32,764 bases of DNA, taken from positions 1 to 32,764 of the forward strand of contig JBFHKO010000006.1 of NCBI GenBank assembly GCA_041595355.1. The letters are read 5' to 3'. Below, in pieces: positions 16,259-24,262 of the stretch (positions within the stretch are counted from its first letter, which is position 1; each line of letters starts with the position of its first letter). The notes beneath the pieces are model-generated. The model worked only from the letters and a program-made list of their open reading frames with translations, was not told the origin of the DNA and did not search any database. Made by a program: the position numbers and the translations under genes. The stretch comes from JBFHKO01 sp041595355 (lineage in GTDB: Bacteria; Pseudomonadota; Gammaproteobacteria; Enterobacterales; Aeromonadaceae).

Positions 16259-16730
16259 TAGGTTTAACTCCTGCGTAAATCATGTAATTAAACTACATAT
16301 TTGTGAGTTTAATGTCAATGCGTGCTCTGCTTCAGTGTCACTCATTCGGCTTCCTCATGCTTCATGAATGATCAAAACACCATCAAGTAGCCGATAATAA
16401 AGCAATTATTGGGTTGTTGCCGGTGATTGCCCAGGAAGCCAGGCAAAAAGCGGCCCCGCCATAACGTAGTAAAAAACCATACATATGCCGGTCGGGGCGG
16501 GCATCAGCGTCGCCTGGCCGGCGTCGTCATCTTTCTGATGGCCGCAGTAGATGGCACTCGCAGTGGCGAATATTATGTGAAATTATATGCGTTAACTGAC
16601 GGGCTGCGGCCGAATGGATCCTGACGAGGACAAGGAAGCCAGGTGCTTCGCACCAGATAGTATTTGTTCGTCATGGGGGCGGACAGTACACTCTCGGCCT
16701 TTCCTGTTAACAATCTGGTGGACTTGCCCC
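16259..16730. other. 472-base intergenic region, ldhA / yaeQ
   Basis: The ldhA side is AT-rich and holds the 17-base palindrome at 16282-16298. A partial CRP-like site follows at 16302-16317: TGTGA, six bases, then TGTCA, so only one half matches well. Nearer yaeQ lie a short hairpin GGTGC-TTC-GCACC and a weak promoter-like pair TTGTTC-N17-TACACT. A 65-codon open frame from 16427 has no ribosome site or recognisable content. No gene is supported. Confidence 0.45.
16282..16298. promoter_or_regulatory. HexR-like operator upstream of ldhA
   Basis: ATGTAATT-A-AACTACAT is an inverted repeat with seven of eight base pairs. Its core TGTAATTAAACTACA differs at one position from TGTAAT-N3-ATTACA, the palindrome I recall for HexR, the RpiR-family regulator of central carbon metabolism in gammaproteobacteria. 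It lies 24-40 bases before the ldhA start, where a bound protein would block transcription. The assignment rests on remembered consensus, not on a motif search. Confidence 0.5.
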
Positions 16731-17276
16731 ATGGCTCTCAAAGCGACCATCTTCAAAAGCAGCCTCAATGTGGCCGACATGGACCGCGGGGTATACCTGG
16801 ACGCCCAGCTGACCCTGGCGCGGCATCCCTCCGAAACCGATGAGCGGCTCATGGTGCGGCTGCTGGCCTGGGGTCTGAATGCCGATCCGGCGCTGGAATT
16901 CACCAAGGGACTCAGTGCCGATGATGAGCCGGATATCTGGTTAAAGCATCTGCATGGCGGCATTCAGCACTGGATCGAGGTCGGCCTGCCGGATGAGCGG
17001 CGGCTGAAGAAGGCCTGTAATCAATCCGATCGGGTTACCCTCTACACCTATGCTGGCCGGGGTGCCCAGCTCTGGTGGCAACAGAACCAGCCGCAACTGG
17101 CGCGCCTTGGCAACCTGAGCGTCATCAACCTGGATGAGAGCTTCACCCGGGCCCTGGCGGCCCGCGCCGCCCGGGCCATGCAATGGCAGCTGACTGTCAA
17201 CGAAGGTCAGCTGTGGCTCAGCGATGGCGAGCAGACCCTGGAGTTGACTCCGGGCTGCTGGCAGAGCGCGGGTTGA
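16731..17276 (+). CDS. yaeQ: YaeQ family protein
   Basis: Conserved gammaproteobacterial protein of uncertain role; structures place it in the PD-(D/E)XK nuclease superfamily, and an early link to RfaH suppression is not settled. The 181-residue length equals E. coli YaeQ. Recognisable stretches are MALKATI at the start, LTLARHPSE, GLSADDEP, IEVGLPDERRLKKAC and WWQQNQ. The ATG at 16731 is chosen because homology begins exactly there; the open frame extends 39 codons upstream without homology. The ribosome site is weak (GGTGG). It converges with metG, and a terminator lies between them. Confidence 0.9.
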   Translation: MALKATIFKSSLNVADMDRGVYLDAQLTLARHPSETDERLMVRLLAWGLNADPALEFTKGLSADDEPDIWLKHLHGGIQHWIEVGLPDERRLKKACNQSDRVTLYTYAGRGAQLWWQQNQPQLARLGNLSVINLDESFTRALAARAARAMQWQLTVNEGQLWLSDGEQTLELTPGCWQSAG

Positions 17277-17306
17277 GGCCAGCCATGCCGTCCGGCAGAT
17301 AAACTA

Positions 17307-17335
17307 ACGGCCCCGATATGGGGCCGTCGCTTTTT
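17307..17335 (+). terminator. Intrinsic terminator of yaeQ, possibly bidirectional
   Basis: ACGGCCCC and GGGGCCGT form an eight-base perfect stem over GATAT, followed by CGCTTTTT. Read on the minus strand the stem is followed by TAGTTTAT, so it may also help end metG. Confidence 0.75.
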
Positions 17336-17350
17336 CTGCCGGTGGAGCCG

Positions 17351-19414
17351 TTACTTGACTCGCATGCCCGGCTGGGCGCCGTCATGGGGCTCCAGCACGA
17401 ACAGCTCCTTGCCTCCCGGGCCGGCGGCCAGCACCATGCCCTCGGAAAGACCGAAGCGCATCTTGCGCGGCGCCAGGTTGGCGACCATGACGGTGAGCTT
17501 GCCCTGCAGATCCTCGGGGGCATAGGCAGACTTGATGCCGGCAAATACCTGGCGGGTCTCGCCGCCCAGATCCAGCTGCAGCTTGAGCAGCTTGTCGGCT
17601 TCCGGCACCGCTTCGGCCGAGGTGATGCGTGCCACCCGCAGATCCAGCTTGGCGAAGTCGTCGTAGCTGATTTCCGCCGCAATGGGCTCCAGTTCCAGGG
17701 GCGTTTTCTCGTGACCGGCGGCGTGCTGCGCCTTGCCACCCGGCGTCTTGCTGGCTTCGGCGGCCAAATCTTCCCGGGAAGCGGCGACCATGGCCTCGAT
17801 CTTGAGCGGATCGATACGCGCAAACAGTGCCTTGAAGGGGGCAATGGGCTGGCCCAGCAGCGGCTGATCCAGATTGTCCCAGGCCAGGGGCTGGCTCAGG
17901 AATGCTTCGGTGCGCGCCGCCAGCTGCGGCAGCACCGGCTTGAGGTAGGTCATCAGCACCCGGAACAGATTGAGGCTCATGGTGCAAACCGCCTGCAGCC
18001 GGGCTTCCTGGCCCTCCTGCTTGGCGATCACCCAGGGGGCCTGCTCGTCGACATAGCGGTTGGCCACGTCGGCCAGCGCCATGATGTCGCGAATGGCGCG
18101 GCTGAATTCGCGCGCCTCGAAGGCGTCGCCGATACGCTTGCGGGCAGCCAGGAAGTCGGCATACAGGGCCGGTTCGGCCAGTTCGGTCGCCAGCTGGCCA
18201 TCGAAGCGCTTGGTGATGAAACCGGCGGTGCGGGAGGCGAGATTGACCAGCTTGTTGACCACATCGCTGTTGACCCGGGCGACGAAGTCATCCAGGTTGA
18301 GATCGAGATCATCGATGCGGTTGTTCAGTTTGGCGGCGTAATAGTAGCGCAGGCACTCGGGATCCAGGTGCTGCAGGTAGGTGGCCGCCTTGATGAAGGT
18401 GCCCTTGGACTTGGACATCTTGGCGCCATTGACGGTCACATAGCCGTGCACGAAGACATTGCTGGGCTTGCGGAAGCCGGCGCCATCGAGCATGGCGGGC
18501 CAGAACAGGCTGTGGAAGTAGACGATGTCCTTGCCGATGAAGTGGTACAGCTCGGCATCGCTGTCCGGCCGCCAGTAGTCATCGAACGCCAGATCGTCGC
18601 GCCGGTCGCACAGATTCTTGAATGACCCCATGTAGCCGATGGGGGCATCCAGCCAGACGTAGAAGTACTTGCCGGGGGCATCCGGGATCTCGAAGCCGAA
18701 ATAGGGGGCATCGCGGGTGATGTCCCACTGCTGCAGCCCGGCCTCGAACCATTCGTTGAGCTTGTTGGCGATCTCTTCCTGCAGGGCGCCGGAGGTGGTC
18801 CAGGCCTGCAACATGCTGGAAAACTGCGGCAGATCGAAGAAGAAGTGCTCGGTCTCCTTCATCACCGGCGTGGCGCCGGAAACGGCGGACTTGGGATCGA
18901 TGAGCTCGGTGGGGCTGTAGGTGGCGCCGCAGACCTCGCAGTTGTCACCGTACTGATCCAATGCCTTGCACTTGGGGCAGGAGCCCTTGACGAAGCGATC
19001 CGGCAGGAACATCGCCTTTTCGGGGTCGAACAGCTGGGAGATGCTGCGGCTCTTGATGAAGCCGTTCGCCTTCAGGCGGCGGTAGATGAGGCTGGCGAAC
19101 TCGCGGTTCTCGTCGCTGTGGGTGCTGTGGTAGTTATCGAAGCTGATGCCAAAGCCGGAAAAATCGGCCTGATGCTCGCGCGAGACCTCGGCAATCATCG
19201 CCTCGGGATCCAGACCCAGCTGCTGGGCCTTGAGCATGATGGGAGTGCCGTGGGCGTCATCGGCGCAGATGAAGTGGATCTTGTGTCCGCGCAGACGCTG
19301 ATAACGAACCCAGATGTCGGCCTGGATGTGTTCCAGCATGTGACCGAGATGAATGGAGCCGTTTGCATAAGGCAAGGCACAGGTAACCAGAATTTTACGA
19401 GCTGCGGTGGCCAT
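17351..19414 (-). CDS. metG: Methionyl-tRNA synthetase
   Basis: Class I synthetase charging initiator and elongator tRNA-Met. It has 687 residues (about 677 in E. coli). The HIGH-type motif is HLGH at 22-25 and KMSKS is at 332-336. Four zinc-ligand cysteines sit at 146, 149, 159 and 162 (CPKC and CEVC). The C-terminal 100 residues form the Trbp111-like tRNA-binding and dimerisation domain. A charged Ala/Lys-rich linker precedes it. The ATG at 19412-19414 follows CAGGAACT and begins the conserved MATAARKILVTCALPYANG; a 97-codon upstream open stretch lacks homology. It is divergent from apbC over 148 bases, as metG and mrp are in E. coli. Confidence 0.96.
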   Translation of the reverse strand: MATAARKILVTCALPYANGSIHLGHMLEHIQADIWVRYQRLRGHKIHFICADDAHGTPIMLKAQQLGLDPEAMIAEVSREHQADFSGFGISFDNYHSTHSDENREFASLIYRRLKANGFIKSRSISQLFDPEKAMFLPDRFVKGSCPKCKALDQYGDNCEVCGATYSPTELIDPKSAVSGATPVMKETEHFFFDLPQFSSMLQAWTTSGALQEEIANKLNEWFEAGLQQWDITRDAPYFGFEIPDAPGKYFYVWLDAPIGYMGSFKNLCDRRDDLAFDDYWRPDSDAELYHFIGKDIVYFHSLFWPAMLDGAGFRKPSNVFVHGYVTVNGAKMSKSKGTFIKAATYLQHLDPECLRYYYAAKLNNRIDDLDLNLDDFVARVNSDVVNKLVNLASRTAGFITKRFDGQLATELAEPALYADFLAARKRIGDAFEAREFSRAIRDIMALADVANRYVDEQAPWVIAKQEGQEARLQAVCTMSLNLFRVLMTYLKPVLPQLAARTEAFLSQPLAWDNLDQPLLGQPIAPFKALFARIDPLKIEAMVAASREDLAAEASKTPGGKAQHAAGHEKTPLELEPIAAEISYDDFAKLDLRVARITSAEAVPEADKLLKLQLDLGGETRQVFAGIKSAYAPEDLQGKLTVMVANLAPRKMRFGLSEGMVLAAGPGGKELFVLEPHDGAQPGMRVK

Positions 19415-19562
19415 AGTTCCTGTCTTTGGTTGCGAAATGAAAATAATGCCGCATGTTACCCGAAATGGCTCCGCCCGCCTAGTTGCCCGGCCCGGCTGCC
19501 CCGGCGCCGCGGATGGAGTAGACTGCAGGTAATGGCCGCCGTTGGCTCCAAGGAGAAGCGTC

Positions 19563-20666
19563 TTGCGTGAAAACATTCGTAACCTGTTGCGTGAATTCCA
19601 GCCCGCCGGCTGGCCTCTGGATCTGGTGAGCGCCGGCTTCGTGCAGGAGATCGGCCTGAGCGACGAGGGGGTGACCCTCGGCATTCGGTTGCCCTTCGCC
19701 GGCATGACCTGGGCCGAGGAGCTGAAGTCGGCGCTGGATGAGCGTATCCGCCGCGTCAGCCAGCTGCCTCATGTCTGGTGGGATATCCGGATCGAGGTCG
19801 CCAGCATGGCGCTGGCCGAGGCTCCCTCCAGAGGTGAGGCTCCCGCGCCGGTGCGGGTGCCTCTGGCCGGCGTGCGCAACATCCTGGCCGTGGCCTCGGG
19901 CAAGGGGGGTGTCGGCAAGTCCACCACCGCCGTCAATTTGGCGCTGGCGTTGCAGAAAGAGGGAGCCCGGGTGGGGCTGCTGGACGGGGATATCTATGGT
20001 CCGTCCGTGCCCCTGATGCTGGGCTGTGCCGACAAGCACCCCGAGAGTCCGGATGGCAAGCAGATGCTGCCGGTGACGGCACATGGCCTGCTGGCCAACA
20101 GCATCGGCTTTCTGGTGCCGGACGGCGATGCCACCATCTGGCGCGGCCCCATGGCCAGCAAGGCGCTGGCTCAGCTGCTGTACGAGACCCGGTGGGGGGA
20201 GCTGGACTACCTGATCGTCGATCTGCCGCCCGGGACCGGGGACATCCAGCTCACCATGGCCCAGCAGGTGCCGACCACGGCGGCACTCATTGTCACCACT
20301 CCCCAGGACATCGCCCTGGCGGATGCCCGCAAGGGGATTGCCATGTTCAACAAGGTCGGTGTGCCGGTGCTGGGCGTGGTGGAAAACATGAGCTATCACC
20401 TTTGTAGCCGCTGCGGCCATCAGGAGGACATTTTCGGCACCGGGGGCGGCGAGAAGGTCGCCCGTCAATTCGACATCGCTCTGCTGGGACAATTGCCGCT
20501 GCATATCCAGATCCGGGAAAACATGGATGAGGGCAAGCCAACCGTGGTGCAGGCGTCAGGCAGCAAGCTGTCCGGCCTCTATCGCAAGCTGGCCCGCAAC
20601 GTGGCCGCCCGTCTTTATTTCGGTGGCCAAGTCATGCCGACCCGGATCCCGACCATCGCCGGCTGA
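19563..20666 (+). CDS. apbC: Iron-sulfur cluster carrier ApbC/Mrp
   Basis: P-loop ATPase that carries and delivers Fe-S clusters in the cytosol. At 367 residues it is close to E. coli Mrp (369). An N-terminal MIP18/DUF59-like domain covers about 1-95. The deviant Walker motif GKGGVGKST lies at 113-121, LDGDIYGPS follows, DLPPGTGD is the Walker B region, and the cluster-binding CSRC is at 281-284. The start is TTG at 19563, chosen because AAGGAG sits seven bases before it; an in-frame TTG at 19542 would precede that ribosome site. It begins a run apbC-udk-dcd-asmA with short gaps, probably one transcription unit. Confidence 0.94.
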   Translation: MRENIRNLLREFQPAGWPLDLVSAGFVQEIGLSDEGVTLGIRLPFAGMTWAEELKSALDERIRRVSQLPHVWWDIRIEVASMALAEAPSRGEAPAPVRVPLAGVRNILAVASGKGGVGKSTTAVNLALALQKEGARVGLLDGDIYGPSVPLMLGCADKHPESPDGKQMLPVTAHGLLANSIGFLVPDGDATIWRGPMASKALAQLLYETRWGELDYLIVDLPPGTGDIQLTMAQQVPTTAALIVTTPQDIALADARKGIAMFNKVGVPVLGVVENMSYHLCSRCGHQEDIFGTGGGEKVARQFDIALLGQLPLHIQIRENMDEGKPTVVQASGSKLSGLYRKLARNVAARLYFGGQVMPTRIPTIAG

Positions 20667-20706
20667 GGCGGGACCGGATGAGAGGAGGATGCATGGGAGA
20701 GTGCAC

Positions 20707-21351
20707 ATGAACGGGGCGCGAGGCACCCGCCTCATCATCGGCATTGCCGGGGCCTCCGGCTCGGGCAAGAGTCTGCTGGCCAACCGCATTCACGCCGAGC
20801 TGGCCAGCGAGCTGGGCGAGGCTCAGGTCGGGGTGATCGCCGAGGATAGCTATTACCGCGATCAGGCCCACCTGGGCATGGATGAGCGGCGGCAGACCAA
20901 TTACGATCACCCCGCGGCCTTTGAGCATCATCTGCTGGTGGCGCATCTGACTGCCTTGCGCCAGGGGCAGTGGGTGGCCATACCGCACTACTCCTACCTC
21001 GAGCATACCCGCCTGCCCACGACCACGACCATGCAGCCCCGGCCGGTCATCCTGCTGGAGGGCACCCTGCTGCTCAGCGATCCCGGCGTGCGCGCCTTGC
21101 TGGATATCAGTCTCTACATGGATATCGCCCTGGATATCTGCCTGGTGCGGCGGCTGGAGCGCGACGTACAGGAGCGTGGGCGCAGCATGGACTCGGTACT
21201 GCGCCAGTATCAGGCGACGGTACGGCCCATGTTTTTGCAATTCATTGCGCCCTCGAAGCAATACGCGGATATCATAGTGCCAGGCGGCGGTCGCAACCGG
21301 ACAGCCATCGACATGATCAAGGCGCGCATCCGTCAGCAGCTGACGGGTTAG
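20707..21351 (+). CDS. udk: Uridine kinase
   Basis: Phosphorylates uridine and cytidine in pyrimidine salvage. The P-loop GASGSGKS lies at residues 15-22. Other family segments are EDSYYRDQ, TNYDHP, the YSYLEHTR lid region and GRSMDSVLRQYQ. From the ATG at 20707 the protein is 214 residues, matching E. coli Udk (213). An in-frame ATG at 20689 directly abuts AGAGGAGG with no spacer, so it is less likely. GGGAG six to seven bases before 20707 serves as ribosome site. It lies 40 bases after apbC and 47 before dcd. The udk-dcd-asmA order is that of E. coli. Confidence 0.93.
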   Translation: MNGARGTRLIIGIAGASGSGKSLLANRIHAELASELGEAQVGVIAEDSYYRDQAHLGMDERRQTNYDHPAAFEHHLLVAHLTALRQGQWVAIPHYSYLEHTRLPTTTTMQPRPVILLEGTLLLSDPGVRALLDISLYMDIALDICLVRRLERDVQERGRSMDSVLRQYQATVRPMFLQFIAPSKQYADIIVPGGGRNRTAIDMIKARIRQQLTG

Positions 21352-21398
21352 CCGGCGCGCGAGCACCCGCCATTCACGCATTACATCAGGAGTCAGAC

Positions 21399-21980
21399 AT
21401 GCGTCTTTGCGACAGCGACATCGAACGGTATCTGGATGAAGGCAAGATCATCATAGAGCCGAAACCGGGGCAGGAGAGGATCAGCGGCGTCAGTGTCGAC
21501 GTGCTGCTGGGCAACGAATTCCGCGTATTTCAGGCCCATACCGCCCCCTATATCGATCTGAGCGGTCCCAAGGAGGAGGTGGCATCCGCCATCAACCGGG
21601 TGATGAGCGACGAGATCTACATTGCCGATGGCGAGGCGTTCATCCTGCACCCGGGCGAGCTGGCGCTGGCGGTGACCCTGGAGTCGGTGACCCTGCCGGC
21701 GGATATCGTCGGCTGGCTGGATGGTCGTTCGTCGCTGGCCCGCCTGGGACTGATGGTTCACGTCACCGCCCACCGCATCGATCCGGGCTGGTCCGGGCGC
21801 ATCGTGCTGGAATTCTACAACGGCGGCCGCCTGCCGCTGGCGTTGCGACCGAAAATGGTGATTGGGGCGCTCAATTTCGAGACCCTCTCCGGCCCGGCTG
21901 CCCGCCCCTACAACAAACGCGCCAATGCCAAATACAAGCGTCAGCAGGGGGCGGTGGCCAGCCGCATCAACCAGGACTGA
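21399..21980 (+). CDS. dcd: dCTP deaminase
   Basis: Deaminates dCTP to dUTP, the main source of dUMP for thymidylate synthesis in enterobacteria. The 193-residue length equals E. coli Dcd. The signature DGRSSLARLGL carries Arg110, Ser111 and Arg115, and the catalytic Glu138 lies in VLEFYN. It belongs to the trimeric dUTPase-like fold. The ATG at 21399 has CAGGAG six bases upstream and begins MRLCDSDIERYL; the frame stays open upstream through udk as a shadow. asmA starts 23 bases after the stop. Confidence 0.95.
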   Translation: MRLCDSDIERYLDEGKIIIEPKPGQERISGVSVDVLLGNEFRVFQAHTAPYIDLSGPKEEVASAINRVMSDEIYIADGEAFILHPGELALAVTLESVTLPADIVGWLDGRSSLARLGLMVHVTAHRIDPGWSGRIVLEFYNGGRLPLALRPKMVIGALNFETLSGPAARPYNKRANAKYKRQQGAVASRINQD

Positions 21981-22003
21981 TAGCAAACGGAAGGGAGACC
22001 GTC

Positions 22004-24238
22004 ATGAAAAAAGTGTTGATTGCCATATCCGTGCTGCTCGTGCTCGGGGGCGCGCTGCTCTTTGCCGCGACCCGGATGCTCGATACCGAGCAACTCAAGG
22101 CCCTGCTCATCCAGCAGGTGCGTCAGCAGACCGGCCGTGAGCTGGTGATCGACGGCGCCATTGGCTGGCGGATTTTTCCCTCCCTCGGTCTGACCTTGGG
22201 ACCGGTGCAATTGAAGAACCCGGCGGGCTTCCCTGCGGGCAACACCCGGGCCGTTGACGCGGCCAATCTGGAGGTGGGGCTGTGGCCCCTCTTCTCGCGG
22301 CGGATCGAGGCCGGCGAGATCCGGCTGCGCGGATTGCAGCTGCATCTGCTGACGCGCAAGGATGGCCAGAGCAATATCGACGATCTGTTGCAGGGCCGCG
22401 CCGAGGAGGAGAGTGCACCGGCGGCCACGGAGCAGGCCGCGGCGGGCAGCGAACCGGCGTCTGCGCTGGCACTCAGCCTGGCCGGCCTCCGTCTCGAGGA
22501 TGCCAGTCTGTGGCTGGATAACCGGCAAAGCGGCAGTCAGTTGCGTATCCATACGTTGAACCTGGCAACCGGCCCGCTGGCCTTTGACACCCCCATCACG
22601 CTGAACCTGGATGGCGTGCTCACCCAGGCGCAACTGGAGAGCCGCTTTCGCAGTCAGGGCGAGCTCTATATCCCGGCCAGTCGCGACGCCCTGCGGCTGG
22701 ATAACTGGCAGCTGGAGAGCGAGCTGAGTGGTCCCGATTGGCAGGCCCGTTTCAAGAGCCAGGGCAACCTTGACTTGCCGGCTGGCGATGCCCCCTTGCG
22801 CCTGCAGGGGTGGCATCTGGATGGCCGTTACCAGAGGGGCTCTGATGGCGCCGCCGAGTTCCAAAGTCGCGGCGAGCTCAGCCTTGCCCGCAATCTGGAG
22901 AGTGTGACGCTGAGCGACTGGCGGCTGCAGGGCGAGCTCAAGTCAGCCGCCCTGGTGAGCCAGCTCAACAGTCGCGGCACCCTCGAGGCGACGCTGGTTA
23001 GCGGCCGTGAGCGGGTGGAGCTGCAGGGCTGGCATGCCGACCTCGGCATGCAGGGGGACGGCGTCCCTGCGGGGTTGCGGCAGCTCAGTCTGGACGGGGT
23101 GCTCAGTCACCAGCTGGCCAGGGGGCTGACCGAACTCAAGGGACTCAAGCTGCTGGGGGAGGGGCTGCAAGTCGATGGCACCCTCAGCCTGCAACAGGGG
23201 CAGTCGGCAGGCCAGGTCGCGCAACTGCGCTTCGATTTGCGCTCGCCGCGGCTGGATTTGGATCAGCTGCGCGGCCCCGCAGCCAGTCAGCCGACGCCGG
23301 AGGCGGCGCAGCCGGCTGCCGGTACAGCGCCGGCGGGCGATGAGGCCCGTCCGGCAAGCGAGCCGGATCTACGCGCCCTGAAGGCCCTGGATCTGGCCGG
23401 TCAGTGGCAGATCGGCGAGTTCAGATCCGCCCCCCTGGTGCTGAAGGAGCTGCTGCTGCGCCTTGATAGCCGGGCGGGACGCATCGAGATAGCACAGCTC
23501 TCCGGCCGAGCCTACCAGGGACAGCTGCAACTGAGCGGTCAGCTGGATGGCAGCCAGTACCCGGTCAGTTTCAGGCTGGCCCCGATCATCAGCGGGGTAC
23601 AGATACAGCCGCTGCTGCGGGATTTCACCGGCAAGGAGCCACTGTCGGGGCAGGCCAACCTCAAGGGGCAGCTTAGTGGACGCGGACTGAGCGGGCCGGC
23701 CATTCGTCAGAGCCTGAGCGGTCAGCTGGCCATGCAGATCGAGGATGGGGCCGTCAACGGCGTGAATGTGGCGGCGCGGATCCGCAAGGCCATGGCCGCG
23801 GTCGAGGGGCAGCCCTACAAGGAAGAGGTGCAACGTACCGATTTCAGTGCCCTGACGGCGGATTTCACCCTCGATCAGGGGCGTGCCAGCAGCAACAACA
23901 TCACCTTGCAGTCGCCACTGCTGCGCATTCAGGGGCGCGGCGCTACCCATCTGCACGCCGAGACGCTGGATTTCGGCTTCGATACCTCGGTGGTGGGCAG
24001 CTTGAAGGGGCAGGGCGGTGAGGATCTCAGCCAGCTCAAGAACCTGACCCTGCCGCTGACCATCAAAGGCACCTGGGCCAAGCCCCAGTATGGTCTGGAT
24101 GTGGAGTCACTGCTGCGGCAGCGGCTGCAGCAGAAACTCGAGCAGAAGCTGCAACCCAAGCTGGAGCAGAAGCTGGAACAGCTGGATGAGAAATTGCAGC
24201 AAAAACTGCAGGACAAGCTGGGCAAGTTCCTCGGCTGA
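22004..24238 (+). CDS. asmA: AsmA family inner-membrane-anchored protein
   Basis: Large periplasmic protein anchored by one N-terminal segment (residues 4-22). The family is now viewed as bridge-like carriers of phospholipid toward the outer membrane; E. coli AsmA affects outer-membrane assembly. The N-terminal AsmA domain has GRELVIDGAIGW and an SNIDDLL element. The C-terminal part holds the second AsmA domain (about 460-700), including IKGTWAKPQYGLDV. The 744 residues exceed E. coli AsmA (617) by about 127. The excess is close to the span of four degenerate 35-36-residue repeats at about 215-350. A Pro/Ala-rich spacer (about 425-455) and a Lys/Gln/Leu tail (705-744) are further features. 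It ends the apbC-udk-dcd-asmA run and converges with the next gene. Confidence 0.92.
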   Translation: MKKVLIAISVLLVLGGALLFAATRMLDTEQLKALLIQQVRQQTGRELVIDGAIGWRIFPSLGLTLGPVQLKNPAGFPAGNTRAVDAANLEVGLWPLFSRRIEAGEIRLRGLQLHLLTRKDGQSNIDDLLQGRAEEESAPAATEQAAAGSEPASALALSLAGLRLEDASLWLDNRQSGSQLRIHTLNLATGPLAFDTPITLNLDGVLTQAQLESRFRSQGELYIPASRDALRLDNWQLESELSGPDWQARFKSQGNLDLPAGDAPLRLQGWHLDGRYQRGSDGAAEFQSRGELSLARNLESVTLSDWRLQGELKSAALVSQLNSRGTLEATLVSGRERVELQGWHADLGMQGDGVPAGLRQLSLDGVLSHQLARGLTELKGLKLLGEGLQVDGTLSLQQGQSAGQVAQLRFDLRSPRLDLDQLRGPAASQPTPEAAQPAAGTAPAGDEARPASEPDLRALKALDLAGQWQIGEFRSAPLVLKELLLRLDSRAGRIEIAQLSGRAYQGQLQLSGQLDGSQYPVSFRLAPIISGVQIQPLLRDFTGKEPLSGQANLKGQLSGRGLSGPAIRQSLSGQLAMQIEDGAVNGVNVAARIRKAMAAVEGQPYKEEVQRTDFSALTADFTLDQGRASSNNITLQSPLLRIQGRGATHLHAETLDFGFDTSVVGSLKGQGGEDLSQLKNLTLPLTIKGTWAKPQYGLDVESLLRQRLQQKLEQKLQPKLEQKLEQLDEKLQQKLQDKLGKFLG
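22646..23053 (+). repeat. Four tandem ~36-residue repeats within asmA
   Basis: The pattern is [F/L]-x-S-x-G-x-L, about 15 residues, then W and a GEL/DG-like turn. It recurs with its first residue at 215, 250, 286 and 321, and with Trp at 235, 270, 306 and 343. Unit starts read FRSQG, FKSQG, FQSRG and LNSRG. The spacing is 35-36 residues, so the units are clearly related though diverged in DNA. Confidence 0.75.
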
Positions 24239-24262
24239 GTCGCTGTTGACGCTGCCCGGCCC

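Noticed and set aside
16302..16317. CRP site beside the ldhA palindrome
   Set aside because: Only the TGTGA half matches; the other half is TGTCA instead of TCACA.
16427..16624. 65-codon frame between ldhA and yaeQ
   Set aside because: It starts with TTG without a ribosome site and has a basic composition with no family resemblance.
17318..18625. 435-codon plus-strand frame opposite metG
   Set aside because: Antisense to the C-terminal half of metG; it has no ribosome site and no recognisable domain.
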